From NCBI GenBank assembly GCA_905221605.1, contig CAJNDS010002134.1, positions 334,842-398,841 of the forward strand: a stretch of DNA of 64,000 nt, in the 5' to 3' direction. The notes beneath the pieces were generated by a model. It had not been told where the DNA came from and searched no databases. It worked only from the letters and a program-made list of their open reading frames with translations. The stretch's first letter is position 1; each line of letters starts with the position of its first letter. Positions 11,515-22,292 of the stretch are shown piece by piece. Origin of the DNA: Symbiodinium natans. Lineage: Eukaryota; Sar; Dinophyceae; Suessiales; Symbiodiniaceae. The position numbers and the translations under genes are program-made.

Positions 11515-11741
11515 GGTCCTTCGACTGTCGGAACGGTTTTGGGAGGACGCTGAAGGATTTCTTCAAAAATCCGGGTTGCCCTCCACCCAGGACCAGGCTT
11601 GCGTCTTAGAGCCTAGGAATATCAAGGAGGTAAGAATCGAAAGGATAAGGCACTTCAATCTTCAAACGTCAGCGGTTCAGAAGGGGAGGCATGGCCGTTA
11701 GAGCCAGCCTGAGCCAGCTCCAGCAGACCAAGACGGTCTAA
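11515..11741 (+). CDS. Gene end, two exons with a 43-bp intron
   Basis: Exon 11515-11629 encodes VLRLSERFWEDAEGFLQKSG and on to IKE before the strong donor GTAAGAATCG. Exon 11673-11741 follows in phase 0 (RFRRGGMAVRASLSQLQQTK) to a TAA. The acceptor at 11514 is followed by G. The region upstream, 11300-11395, is open on both strands: FPTEMGSTSIMRPKQLRQSR on minus, DCRSCLGRMMLVDPISVG on plus. The phase of the plus version does not match this exon. Confidence 0.5.
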
Positions 11742-11880
11742 GGCGAATATACTGCCCAGAAACCCAATCTTTATTGACTGGAAGGGTGCTGCGTTTGCAA
11801 GAAGCTTGAGGAGTTCAACCCTAAACTCGAAACCCTATAAGGCCTTGGGGGCGGGGGGGGGGGGGGGGGGGGAGGGAGCA

Positions 11881-12892
11881 CTAGGAGTACACCTTGTAGC
11901 CTGGCAACGGGAGGGCCATCGTCACGCCGATCACTGTCGACGGCATGGCGGTGGTTGCAGCGGCCTCGAAACGCGATTTCGGGGCCACGGTTGGGGAAAT
12001 TGTATCTGGGGCTTCACCCACCTCAATGAAATGACACAAGGATGCGCAAAGAGACGGAGAGATTGACATCCTCCGCAACACGACCTGGCAAAGAAGGCTC
12101 CCAAGCCCAGCTGAGTAGAAGGCTGTTGTAGGGTAAGTAGCAGCAGCAGCAGCAGCCGTGGTCGGAGTGGCAGACGTGGGAGCTGCAGAAACCGTTGCGC
12201 CCGTTGCGCCCGTTGCACCCGTTGCACCCGTTGCGCCCGTTGCGCCCGTTGCGCCCGCAACCGAATGATCAGCTGGAGCAACCTAGTTCATGGTCGGAGT
12301 AGTATTAAAACTCAAAAAATGCCTATTCCTTGTGGAGGTTTTTAAGTACCCTCCTTAAAAATGCAAAAGGTTACCCCCACTGTGACAGAGCAACAGCTGT
12401 AGGAGCAGCTGTGAGCGGAGCCGTGCTTGGCGTGCTGGGTCTGGGTGGCGACGTGGTCCTCTCCATCGTGGTGGAGCTGTGGCCGACAGATCTTGAGGTT
12501 GATCTCTCCTTGGTGGTTTAGGGTTTAGGGTTTAGGGTTTAGGGTGTTGAGGGGGTAGAGGCACACCAATTAAAACAGGGGGTAGATCTGCACACCAAAA
12601 AAGAGCCCTAGCAAAGCAGACCTTATATGACATAGACCCCCCAAACCCACCAAACCGTAGACCCTCAACCCCCCAAAAACCCAAAAACCCCCAAACCAAA
12701 CGTCACCAAGAAAACTGCATCTTCCAACAGGGTTTAGGGTTTAGGGTTTAGGGTTTAGGGTTTAGGGTTTAGGGTAACTCTCAAGAGCTGGAGTTGCGAC
12801 TCAGGCGGCGGTCTCCTTGGACGAGGAGAGGGTGGTCTGCGATGTGCTCGGAGCTTCGGTGGTGCCTGCCTGCTCGCGAAAGAAATCGGCCA
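11881..12892 (-). CDS. Ser/Thr/Ala-rich protein end with Gly-Ala-Thr repeats, three exons
   Basis: Candidate exons are 12892 to about 12805 (ADFFREQAGTTEAPSTSQTT), 12508-12381 (SSTTMERTTSPPRPSTPS) and 12282-11881. The last opens VAPADHSVA, has seven Gly-Ala-Thr tripeptides encoded by a 9-bp repeat, and stops at TAG (11883-11881). Within the repeat the only change is GGC to GGT, silent in this frame and missense in another, which weakly supports it. The shared low-complexity Ser/Thr/Pro composition suggests one mucin-like or linker-rich protein. The 12381/12282 junction is not phase-resolved. Two telomere-type tracts lie in the first intron. Confidence 0.45.
12190..12259 (-). repeat. 9-bp minisatellite encoding Gly-Ala-Thr
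   Basis: Seven to eight units of GTTGCGCCC/GTTGCACCC on plus, followed by a GCA run. See the gene at 11881-12892. Confidence 0.85.
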
Positions 12893-13674
12893 CTGAAACC
12901 CTAAACCCTAAACCCTAAACCCTAAACCCTAAACCCTGAACCCTGAACCCTTGAAAACCTGACGCCCCAACATGCAAACACTTAGAATCCTCAACGCCAA
13001 ACGCTTGAAGCCCTAACAAGTGTCGAGTTGGTCTCGTTCTGGGTGGGTGGGTGGGGGGTTGCTGTGACGAAAAAACATCCGCAAAGGCCTGGCTTTCATC
13101 GCGAAAACTACACGGACCCATCGCCGTGCATGCTACTGCCTGCCCAGCATCCCGCCCCACCCCAACCCCCCCCCCCCCTCCCCAGGGTTTAGGGTTTAGG
13201 GTTTAGGGTTTAGGGTTTAGGGTTTAGGGTTTAGGGTTCCCCAGCTCCCAGCTACACATCACCTGGCTGAGCTTGTTCGTTCAGATGTCAAGTTGAAAAA
13301 CCTCTAAGCTACACATTGCTTCGTGTGGGAAGGAAGGACAAGAATCGAAAGAACACACGGTTACAGGGATCACTTAACCTGGAAAATGTGTGGCAAGGCA
13401 GTACAAGGGCTTAGTTAGGTCAAACTGCGAGAACATGCCAGCTAAGACTAAGAGTCAACTACAAGTAGCAAGCGCTGGCAAATGTCATGTGGTTTAGGGT
13501 TTCGGGTCTAGGCTTCTCATCGACAAACATCTCTTCGCGTGATAAACTGGTTCCTCCGTCTTGAAATTCACACAAGGACCTTTAGATCATCCGGCAGACC
13601 CAAACTCGAAAACTCAGAAGCTACAAGCCCCTAAACCCTAAACCCTAAACCCTAATGCCCCAAAACCCCAAAGC

Positions 13675-14506
13675 CCTGAGATGATGCTCCAAAGTGCCTT
13701 GGTCGAAGGAGCTGCCGTTCGCCTCATCTCCTCCGCGGCGAAAAGGTAGGGGTCCACCTCTCCAAGCTGGAGTTTCGGCAGTGTAGGGTTTAGGGCGTTT
13801 AGGGTTCAGGGTTTGGTGTTTTAGGGTTGGGGAGTTTAGGGTTAAGGGTTTTAGGTTTTAGGGTTGGGGAGTTTAGGGCTTGGAGTTGAGGATTTAGGGT
13901 TTAGGGTTTGGGTTTAGGGTTTAGGCCTTAGAAGTGTTTAGGAGTTTAAGCTGTTGCGCTTTTGCGACTGTGTCTTGCCCCGCCTCTTCTGTGGTCGTTT
14001 CGTCTTCTCTCGTGAAGACTTGTTGTTTCATGAAGACGGTGTAGACGGGGTCATACCTGAGCAAGAGCAAAACTCCTCTTTACCGCTGTTATGAGTACGT
14101 CAGCTGCCACCACTCCTACTCCCACTCCCACTCCCACTCCACGACGACGACGACCACCTGCACCACTACCACTGCCACTACGATCACTACTAACACTACT
14201 GCTGCTGTGTTGCTACTGCTTGCTGATGCTACTGCTATTGCTAACTGCTACTACGTGATAGCGAGTACGATGAACTACGATTACGACTGGGTCTTATCGC
14301 TATGGCTGTTGCTGTGGCTGTTGTTTACCATTGAGACTACAATTGCTTTGATCTTGCTGTTGCTAGTGCGACGACGCGCCTGCCTATAAATCTGCTGGAG
14401 GGTTCAGTACCTGGGAACCACTCATGGTAGGGACCTTGGTTCGCATAGACCCCTTGTCAGCCACAATGACACCTTCTTGGATTCCAGCGGAGGAATCAAA
14501 GGTACC
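13675..14506 (-). CDS. Three minus-strand exons upstream of the Ser/Thr-rich gene
   Basis: Exon 14506-14411 is 32 codons (starts GTFDSSAGIQEGVIVADKGS). Its acceptor is the telomere heptamer itself, TTTAG|GGTACC, and its donor is CAG|GTACTG. Exon 14056 to about 13952 reads YDPVYTVFMKQQVFTREDE after TTGCTCAG. Exon 13757-13675 reads VDPYLFAAEEMRRTAAPSTK and on. They lie on the strand of 11881-12892 and may belong to that gene. Another short candidate (TEEPVYHAKRCLSMR) lies near 13510-13575 and one at 12940-13160. The first junction is not phase-compatible as read, so boundaries need transcripts. Confidence 0.48.
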
Positions 14507-14664
14507 CTAAACCCTAAACCCTAAACCCTAAACCCCAAACCCTGAACCCTAAACCCTAAACCCTAAACCCTAGCATCTTGGGCTGCAAGGGCTTTTGCAA
14601 ACGATTGGGATTTGCATCGGTCTGCGCTTTCCGGCTTTGCGGGTTTTGAGGCTGGTTAGGTTCT

Positions 14665-14850
14665 TCGTAGCCCAGTAACCATATTATTATAGTAAGGGCA
14701 CCCCTTTTTTGGGTTGGTTACTTTACAAGGGAACCCTAAACCCTAAACCCTAAACCCTAAACCCCAAACCCTAAACCCTAAACTCTAAACCCTAAACCCT
14801 AAACCAACCAACCAAAAAAACAGGGTAAAGGGTACCACTGGGCTACCAAG
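14665..14850 (+). mobile_element. D-family element D1 with internal CCCTAAA tract
   Basis: Ends CGTAGCCCAGTAACC and GGTACCACTGGGCTACCAAG. Between AAGGGAACC and AACCAACC lies a 74-bp CCCTAAA tract (14733-14806) that the intronic copy at 52287 lacks. On minus the end reads CTTG|GTAGCC, a possible donor for a short exon at 14858-14888 (ELRSLGPLPPQL). Confidence 0.7.
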
Positions 14851-15602
14851 GGTTTAGTTGCGGTGGCAGAGGCCCGAGGCTTCGCAGTTCCTAAACTCTA
14901 AACCCTAAACCCTAAACCCTGACGCCTAAACCCCACTCAGGTCTCCGGAGCGCCTCAGAAATCTCAAACGCCGTTTCGCTTCCTACCCTTGCAGCAAAAG
15001 GTGCACGAGGGAGCTCTCTTCACATCCCTCGCGTTTCCAGCACCTTTCTGGAATGTTAGGGTTTAGGGTTTAGGGTTTAGGGCTTAGGGCTTAGGGCTTA
15101 GGGTTTACAGACATACCTTCATACATACTTACATACTTACTTGTACATGCACGTGTATGTGTACTTGTATAAACATCTCTGCAGATACACACATGTCTAT
15201 ATACGTACGTAAACGTGGGTGCATATACATACATATATGTTCTCTCACCGTGTCTCGTGACTTAACGATTGCGGACTCTCGAATGCGGCTGCTTCAGGTT
15301 CTCAACAAAGCCACTTCGACCATCATATGGGTGATTCCCCAAATAGTGGTGTAATTACCCCCTTGATACCCCACATTGAACAGAACCCCCTTAAGGAGGT
15401 ACAGCTATTTTCGGAAACCCCCATGTCTAAGGACAAGACCTCGTTATAAGACCTCTGTAAACCAAGTCAGCCCACGATCAAAGGATAACCTGCCCACAGA
15501 AACAGTTTTGTTATACTTCTCGAATGATGTGGCGATGCTAAGCCCTAGGCAAAGAACCTATACTTTAACCAGGGCTTATACTTTAACAAAGTGATGCCAA
15601 AC

Positions 15603-16127
15603 AGGAATACAGTCGAGCCTGTATGTGCCATCGATTGCCCACACACTGCAGGCGCAGTTGGAATCCACTGTGCACCTGTCCTGGCACTCCTTGTAGGAGG
15701 CGACCTTGCCACACAGGATCACAAAGAAGATGGCGCTGTTTAAACGCACAACCTAGCAACGTATGCTGTCACAACACACTGCTCTTCAAGGGTTTCGGGT
15801 TTAGGGTTCTAAACCCTTTTTTTAGAACCCTAAACCTTAAACTCTAAACCCTAAGACACATGTGCAACGCCTTGCACAAGCGTGGGCAACAGCATAGTGG
15901 CATAGTGCGTTCAAAGTGGCCACTGCAGGTTCGCCACCTGACAAGTGGAAGTTTAGGGTTTAGGGTTTATTATTTGGGGATGGAACGAGCCTCCCAATCT
16001 TAGGATTCATGTGTGCCATGCCTCGATCAATGTCCCTGGAGCCAACACTCTTGTAGGTGTTGTAGCGCCTGTACCTCAAGCAACAGGCGCTCTGAGCTCC
16101 GGTGGAGAGCTCTTGGGTGCAATCCAT
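15603..16127 (-). CDS. Cysteine-rich protein with PAN/apple-like segment, three exons
   Basis: Exons 16127-15991, 15937-15850 and 15752-15603 join in phase (2, 0, 0). The first starts at ATG and holds several Cys (MDCTQELSTG then ACCLRYRRY). The second is Cys-rich. The third reads SYKECQDRCTVDSNCACSVW then YRLDC, the Cys spacing expected of PAN/apple domains in extracellular adhesive proteins. Introns are 53 bp (GC-AG, two telomere heptamers) and 97 bp (GTTTAGAG to CTAG, holding an inverted heptamer pair); both acceptors are followed by G. The gene probably continues below 15603 from a GTTTGG donor. A plus-strand frame over exon 1 is also open. The PAN call rests on Cys pattern only. Confidence 0.55.
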
Positions 16128-16406
16128 TGTCAACAAGAATCCGGAAAGCGAGCACGTTTTTCAGCCAAAGCACTCCTTATACTTCGGCCGGCTGCTGGGA
16201 ACTTTCATCAGCATGAGCCTTGCTGCAGGTGCAAGGGGACTGCGTCGCCCTTCAGCCTGAAACACCCCCACTGAGCCCCGAACTTCCGAAAAACCCTCGG
16301 AGCCCTCGAAAGCCCGAGCCAGGCGCCTCAGGCGCTCTCAGCAACTCCTCCAAGATTCAACCCTAAACCCTAAACCCCTCAACCCATCGATTTCTTGTGC
16401 TCTCAG

Positions 16407-16743
16407 CCAGGAACTTCAGAAAGAGTACCTTTAAATCGGACCTTAGGATGATGCTCGCAGCCGTTGAGGAGGCAACTTCGGGCTGTTTCAGGGCAATAAA
16501 GGGAGGGTAGTAGGATTGGGTGTCCTTGAGTCATGGGTTTAGGGTTTAGGGTTTAGGGTTATCTATAAAGTGCCGTAAAAAGCCATCTGCGTAAGCGGGC
16601 TTCTTGGCCCCCCGACGTCTCGCTATCCTTCACGAAACTTTCTGGATGCCTACGGCAGCCTCAGCGGGGCAAGGGGTAGAGTAGGCGAGTCTGGGACTCG
16701 TTTTGTGCGTAGGCATATTTGCTGACTAAAGGGTTTCGCCAAG

Positions 16744-16776
<33 letters not shown>

Positions 16777-16852
16777 AGGTGATATTGTTGCTTACAACGC
16801 AGTGGAAGCTCAAGTCCTATATCGAGTCATTCCCAAAGTCATTGCAATATGA
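16407..16852 (+). CDS. Three-exon gene end, last intron ending in a 33-base poly-C run
   Basis: Exons 16407-16506 (ARNFRKSTFKSDLRMMLAA and on), 16596-16675 and 16779-16852 (GDIVAYNAVEAQVLYRVIPK, then TGA) join in phase. Intron 1 (16507-16595) starts GTAGTAGG and contains four TTTAGGG units. Intron 2 (16676-16778) starts GTAGAG and ends in 33 C residues plus AG; the C run can act as a polypyrimidine tract. If intron 2 is not removed, exon 2 reads on to a TGA at 16723-16725. Upstream exons probably lie at 16270-16360. No family recognised. Confidence 0.5.
16744..16776 (+). repeat. 33-base poly-C run ending at a splice acceptor
   Basis: An uninterrupted C run followed by AG and the exon 16779-16852. 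Similar long C runs occur at 11283-11298 and 43850-43886. Confidence 0.85.
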
Positions 16853-17239
16853 CTTGTTATAGCTGCTCTCGCCTCCCGGAACCTCCGGTGCAACAGGACT
16901 GCGGGTAAAACGAGAAAACCACATCTGGGAGAAGAAGCCCACAGCCCGAATGTGAGGAGCTGGCAGGGAGGGGGGCATGGCTTCCAGTTGCATCCGGCGG
17001 ACTGGTTCAAGTTTTATTGTATGTATATATATATATATACTGTTTGTAGAAACACTTATATAGATACAAACGCCCACCAGCAACGGCCAGCCTTTGACCG
17101 AAACCTGACAAACGTACATAGCAAGCCGGCTCAGAACCACACACGTTATAAACCTTCTACTAAACCCTAAACCCTAAACCCTAAACCCTAAACCCTAAAC
17201 CCTAAACCCTTACCCCTAAACCCTAGCCCAATTCCACAC

Positions 17240-17894
17240 CTTTCCTGCTGACTCCGCGGGTCCCCTCTCCTACAGTCTAACTGACCTCCTAAACCCTAAA
17301 CCCTAAACCCTAAACCCAAACCCTAACCCTAAACCCTAAACCCTAAACCCTGATTGCCAGGGATGCTGGCCCTTCCATCGCTGACAGCTCCTGGCGTGAG
17401 CGCAATCAGGGTTTAGGATTGGGAGCTTCCCACTTATACTAAAGGTCCTTCAAAGGGATTCGAGTACCCCCTGCTATAATCCCCACTAAGGACTGTTAGT
17501 CTAAGGGGGAGCATCCCAACTTAGATGTGCCCCTAAACCCGAAACCCTAAACCCTAAACTCCCTGGTTTTCACTTCAGGCTCTGCCTCCGGGACCTCGGA
17601 ATTCCCGCTCAGAAGACACCACAGCCAAAACACTAAACCCTCGAGCTGCCAGACACCACACCCCAACATGACAACCCTAGAAACCTACCAAGGGTTTCGG
17701 GTTGAGGCCCTAAACCCTAAACCCTAAACCCTAAACCCTAAACCCTAAACCCTAAACCCTGAACCCTGAACCCTAAACCTACAAACCCTCCCCCTCCCCC
17801 CCGCCCCCCCGCCCGCCCCATGGCTCAATCCCACCTCTCTCTCGGCCTGTAAGCTGCGCACTGGCAGCGGCCATCCTTGGGTCGCGTCGCTTTT
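17240..17894 (-). CDS. Two minus-strand exons, basic Gly-rich product
   Basis: Exon 17894-17787 follows CCCTAG, reads KRRDPRMAAASAQLTGRERG and a Gly-rich stretch encoded by a G run, and ends before GTTTGTAG. Exon 17285-17240 reads QLDCRRGDPRSQQER and ends before GTGTGG. Heptamer tracts at 17161-17227, 17290-17352 and 17708-17780 and the B2 element separate them. The segment 17352-17410 is open on both strands. Linkage is assumed from strand only. Confidence 0.38.
17419..17519 (+). mobile_element. B-family inverted-repeat element B2
   Basis: Ends TTGGGAGCTTCCCACTTATA and GGACTGTTAGTCTAAGGGGG then AGCATCCCAA. The centre reads GATTCGAGTACCCCCTGCTA. Relatives occur at 21905-21984, 25897-25989, 28584-28700, 37118-37219 and 44459-44560. 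Confidence 0.75.
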
Positions 17895-18151
17895 CTAGGG
17901 ACTTGGAGGGTTTAGGGTTTAGGGTTTAGGGCTTAGGTTTTTGTTTAACTTCTAGGGCTGGGTTGAGGGTCTAGGGTTAGAGGGTGTAGGATTTCGGGTT
18001 CAGAGATTTTAGGGTTCTAGGGTTTGTAGTGTTGGAGGGTTGTGGTTCAGGGGATTCAGGCTTGAGGGATGAAGGGATTCAAGGACGATTTAAGGTCTTT
18101 AGGGACTATAGGGTTTAGGGGTTTTGGTTTTCTGGCTTAACCGTCGGATTT

Positions 18152-18496
18152 GTGGAGTTTGCACGGCTTGATGGCGCTTGTAGGGCTGCTTGTGTGTCAG
18201 GGCCTACGGAGCCCGTCGGTTTGAGGCGTCATGTTGTCTGGCCAAGCACCTCTGCACGCATCGACTACTCCTCTAACTCTCCCCCTTTTGGTTTGGGGCG
18301 CCGCCTCAATAGGACAAACAAGGCAACTTTACCCCCCAATGCCCAAGTTGTCTTAGAATCCTATTGTAGGCCAGGCCAAGAGAGGCACGAAACTCAAAGC
18401 GACCCGAACCCCATGCTGCTTGCAGCCAGGGGTCTTGATCACCTTGGGCTTGCGGCGCATGCTTTTGTTGCTTTGCGGTGTCGGGTCCGGGGGTAG
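18152..18496 (+). CDS. Uncertain 114-codon open frame
   Basis: MEFARLDGACRAACVSGPTE and on to RCRVRG, stop. It is preceded in frame by GFV, so the start could be within an exon. No other support; 17900-18150 upstream is degenerate TTTAGGG-like sequence and 18500-18960 has no convincing exon. Confidence 0.28.
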   Translation: MEFARLDGACRAACVSGPTEPVGLRRHVVWPSTSARIDYSSNSPPFGLGRRLNRTNKATLPPNAQVVLESYCRPGQERHETQSDPNPMLLAARGLDHLGLAAHAFVALRCRVRG

Positions 18497-19034
18497 AATT
18501 CGGCCCCTCATAAAAGTCGGAGGTGTCTTACAGTTGACCAGAATCCCCTAACAGAGCTTCGGCACAAAACCTTCCTGAAGAACTAGGTTGATACTAAGGG
18601 GGAACTGCTATAAGCTATACCATATTCCACGGGCCTGCTTGGCAACATCTTAGGCGCTTCTTGGGCGTCGTTCACAGTGCAGGAGATGGGGGTTTCCAAG
18701 AGGAGTTGCGGGGCCAGGCCCTTTAAGCAGTTCGAGAAGGACCCTCGTATAAGTGGTTGAGGGTTCTAAGGCATCACCTTGGTTGTGGCAAGGCGCATGC
18801 ATCCATGCACGCCCTCTCGAAAGGCACGGTGAAGCCCTGGGGGGCCAGGCTTCGGACGTGTTCAGGGAGGGGAAAAGCAAAAAACCTCCATAGGGCTCAC
18901 CGTGATTTGGACTCGCAGCCGTATTTCACACACCCGAAAGTCGCGGAGCCCTCTGAGATCAGTCTTGCGTTGCTCAGCGCCGTCCTAAACCCTAAACCCT
19001 AAACCCTTCTTGCAACTGGACTCCTTGCTACCAG

Positions 19035-19274
19035 GATGCCGAAACTCTTCCTAGAAGAGTCGCAGAGCACAGGAAAAGCGAGCACGCACACAGTGCAAAC
19101 CCTAAACCCTAAACCCTAAACCCTAAACCCTAAACCCGTGGCAGCATTCCGGCGCCTCGGATTCAAGGGGCTCCTCACCATGTTCAGGATGGTAATGGAT
19201 TCGCTCACCTTTGTGAACCTTGGTGGGTGTTTCGCAAGGAAGCTCTCTCTTGTGATTCCACCGGTGGCGGCAGG
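19035..19274 (+). CDS. Two exons around a 52-bp CCCTAAA intron
   Basis: Exon 19035-19092 (DAETLPRRVAEHRKSEHAH) ends in phase 1. Exon 19145-19274 continues (FRRLGFKGLLTMFRMVMDSL, then a hydrophobic stretch ending VIPPVA) and ends GCAGG before GTTTAGGG. The intron 19093-19144 is GTGCAAACCC, five CCCTAAA units and GTGGCAG. A possible last exon starts at about 19434 (VLRHQALDMSTP, stop). On the minus strand 19380-19462 is also open (QRLVTQDTGEEHRYYAAAP), so a convergent gene is possible. Confidence 0.5.
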
Positions 19275-20134
19275 GTTTAGGGTTTAGGGTTTAGGGTTTA
19301 GGGTTTAGGGTTAGGGTTTAGGGTTTAGGGTTTAGGGTTTAGGGTTTAGGGTTTAGGGTTTAGGGTTTAGGGTACAGCGCCCTGCCGGCTTGATCAGCTG
19401 GGGCGGCGGCGTAGTACCTGTGCTCCTCACCAGTGTCCTGCGTCACCAGGCGTTGGACATGTCCACCCCCTAAATTAAACCCTAAACCCCAATGAATAAG
19501 CCCAATGAATAAGCCCAAGAAATCCCGGTTGGCCCCGGGAAAGCAGATCCCAATCCTACAGCAGGGTTCATGGTGTCAAGGAATGAACTCCGAGAGGATT
19601 GCATGTCAACGTGCAGTGAAAGGATTGCATGTCAATGTGCAGTGCGAAGGAGGGTAAGTCAGAATGGGCGGTGCGCTTTGTTGGCATCCGCTGCAGGTTC
19701 CGCCGGAAGCAGCCCAACTATGCCCAAACACGTCTGTGGAAAACTTGATCTCCTCTGTGCTACGATATCAGAATCCAAAAACTATTCACATAACGAATGC
19801 TTAAACCATTTGCTACTAGAAATAACTGCATTATTCAAAACTACAGAAAGAGTCAAATGCCCCAACCCATGTCTTGACAGACTTATTGCATAGCCGTGGA
19901 AAGCCATTTGAATTGCCACATGCCTGCCAGCCAGCCGAAAAGCAACACGACTTGGGCCGGTGCTTGAAGGAACTCTCCACAACGAGGCTAACTTTATCCT
20001 AAACCCTAAGGGGTTTGGGTTTCAGGGTATAGGGCCCTAAACCCTATAAGCCCCAAACCCGAATACAAGCCCAAGCCCCTGAATCGACGCCAAAACCGGT
20101 TTAGGGTTTAGGGTTTAGGGTTTAGGGTTTTCAC

Positions 20135-20183
20135 CAACCATCCTCGGGATCATAGGCGCCGTAGCTTCCGAAGGAGCTACCCG
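20135..20183 (-). CDS. Short exon between two heptamer tracts
   Basis: After ATCAG the frame reads GSSFGSYGAYDPEDGW and ends at GTGAAAACC. The flanking tracts are 20097-20131 and 20212-20285. A Lys-rich run (KPKKELAI) precedes the acceptor in another frame. Confidence 0.35.
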
Positions 20184-20284
20184 CTGATTGCCAGCTCCTT
20201 CTTGGGCTTTGTTTTAGGGTTTAGGGTTTAGGGTTTAGGGTTTAGGGTTTAGGGTTTAGGGTTTAGGGTTTAGGGTTTAGGGGT

Positions 20285-20384
20285 CAGGTATCCTAGGGAA
20301 CTAAAGGATAGCCTTTGGGATTCTATAGGGATTATCATACCCCCGAAAAGGTGAAAGAGTACCAACTCTGCGACTTATGTGGGG
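20285..20384 (+). mobile_element. I-family repeat
   Basis: GTATCCTAGGGAACTAAAGG, then CTATAGGGATTATCATACCC and AGAGTACCAACTCT. Copies with the same word order lie at 32246-32395 and 38088-38190. No clear terminal inverted repeat was found. Confidence 0.5.
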
Positions 20385-20808
20385 GTCTTGTAATGTCTGG
20401 TGGCTTCTTGGGGGGTCAGCTTCTTTCAGAGATCGGAAGTTGTGTGGGATAATGGGGCTAGAGTGACTATAGGGACTTCGGATGCTTGGGCAATTACAAT
20501 TAGGCCAATTCTCGCTTATCACCGCTTGGAGCAGAAACACGCGCAGAAAACAAAAGCAGCAAGAAACCAGAAGGGACCATTATTTTCACCCTTTGGAGCT
20601 AAACAAAAGCGCACAAAAAAAGGAACACGGAAGAATGGGTTCAGGGTCGAGGGCTTCCGGGCCCTGACAGGAACTTGGCAGTTTCGCTGAGCTCCAAAAC
20701 ACCCAAACCACGAGGCCAACACCCCACACCCAAACCCTAAATCACCACGGGACCCTAAACCCTAAACCCTGAACCCTAAACCCTAACCCTAAACCCTAAA
20801 CCCTGAAC

Positions 20809-20903
20809 CCCCAACATCTGCCAAGGCTCTCAGCGTCCCAGACCCCTACTCCCTGCTGCGTGGCGCTGCAGGTGTGCAGTGCCAAAAGCACTCTCCACAC
20901 CAT
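20809..20903 (-). CDS. Possible first exon
   Basis: ATG at 20903, just after CTGCAGGG, opens MVWRVLLALHTCSATQQGVG and continues to TGTTGGGG before GTTCAGGG. The hydrophobic start could be a signal or transit peptide. The acceptor-like AG|G just upstream allows an internal exon instead. Confidence 0.42.
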
Positions 20904-20999
20904 CCCTGCAGGGCTGGGCCCTGGAGGGTTGTTTTGTTACGGGTGTTTAGGTTCTTTTTTTGGGGGGTTCTTTAGGGTTTTGGGGGTTTTTGTCGGATT

Positions 21000-21720
21000 T
21001 TCATAGGCGGCAGGTCCAGGTGATGCCTGATATTCAACCTGCCACTCAGCCTACTAGTTGCCCGAAGCACGCTGGCACTCGTCTGAAATTCCATCTCAGC
21101 TGGTTCTCTGCAACGCAAGGATGCCAAACAAAGACTCAGAATTTTAGGGTCCCTGTTGTGGCTTGTCTTGTTCCAAGCCTGCCCCCTTGAATTTCGTGCA
21201 CTAAGATAAGAGAAAGTCCGGCCTCTACCTCCAGATTTGTCCTGTCAACCGGATCATGGCACTATCCGGGACCAAGGAGAAATGCAGCTGCGGCGTGCAG
21301 CAACTTCATGTCCAATCTGCCAGCCCCGAGACATGCTCAAGGCAGGCAAGAGAAGGAGAGAGGGCACAGGCAACACGAAGAGAGAGGGAGCAGCATGCAA
21401 CTCTGGCAGGGCACGGGGAAGGAGGCCAAAGGCTGGTGCCTCCAGGAAACCGGCATCTTTATCGGAGCTCCCAAAAACCCCCCTCATGCACGTTGAACCT
21501 ATGCCTCCCTCCTTAGGAACCCTTGAGTTAAGCCCCTGCAGAGACCCTCACTAAAACCCCAGAATGCAATTCTAAGCCCAAAAGCTCCGACCCTAAAAGG
21601 CGGACGTTTGCAACCGTGCCCTGAAGAGCTCCTCCCGATCGAGATCAACCCAAGACCCGAGAATTCATAAGCGCACGTCCCATAAGTCACTTAAGCCCCA
21701 AGAGCCCTAAACCCTAAACC
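21000..21720. other. Stretch with overlapping open frames, no chosen gene
   Basis: Three frames are open across 21237-21560 and one plus frame at 20960-21190 (PDIQPATQPTSCPKHAGTR). None has convincing splice sites on both sides. Confidence 0.3.
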
Positions 21721-22137
21721 CTCAAACTTAAACCGCAACACCAAAACCGACTAAGGTGGGGTTTCTGGTGCATGCCTCGAGCCCGAGCCCCCAATCGATA
21801 CTCTTTTCTCTCCCCTAGGCATCCTAGGTAACCTTGCAAACGTAAACCCCCACTATACTGAACTTGGAACCCGAGCAAAACTTACAATTTTAGAGTTATA
21901 GTTTAGGATGCTCCCCCCTACACCAACAGACCGTGACAGGGATTCAAGTACCCCGATTATAATCCCTATTACGGACTGCTAGTATCTAGTACCCAAAAAT
22001 GAGCCACTATTCCGAGGTATCCCTAAGCCCAAGGTAGCCAGAGGAGATTGCAAAAACTCTAACTTTAGGCTTTTCTTAGGAATGACAGTATCCAAAATTC
22101 ACTGCTATTCCCAAGTCTCCCGAAGCCCAAGGTAGCT

Positions 22138-22292
22138 ACTTGGAGGTTCATGGTATTTATTAACCAATTATATATCTGTACTTATAACCCACTTATAACC
22201 CACTTCTAAGCCCCTTACGTGCCCTAATAGGGCTATAAGTACAGTTATAAGTACAGCTATAATTTGATAAGAAGTACCATGAACCTCCAAGT
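22138..22292 (+). mobile_element. A-family element A2, complete
   Basis: This 155-bp copy has full terminal inverted repeats ACTTGGAGGTTCATGGTA and TACCATGAACCTCCAAGT, with an internal palindromic order of TGTACTTATAACCCACTT-type words. A minus-strand exon candidate (ARGLARHRPRGGSEPPAS) abuts it at 22297-22353. On that strand the left end offers CTTGGAG|GTTC as a donor. Confidence 0.8.
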
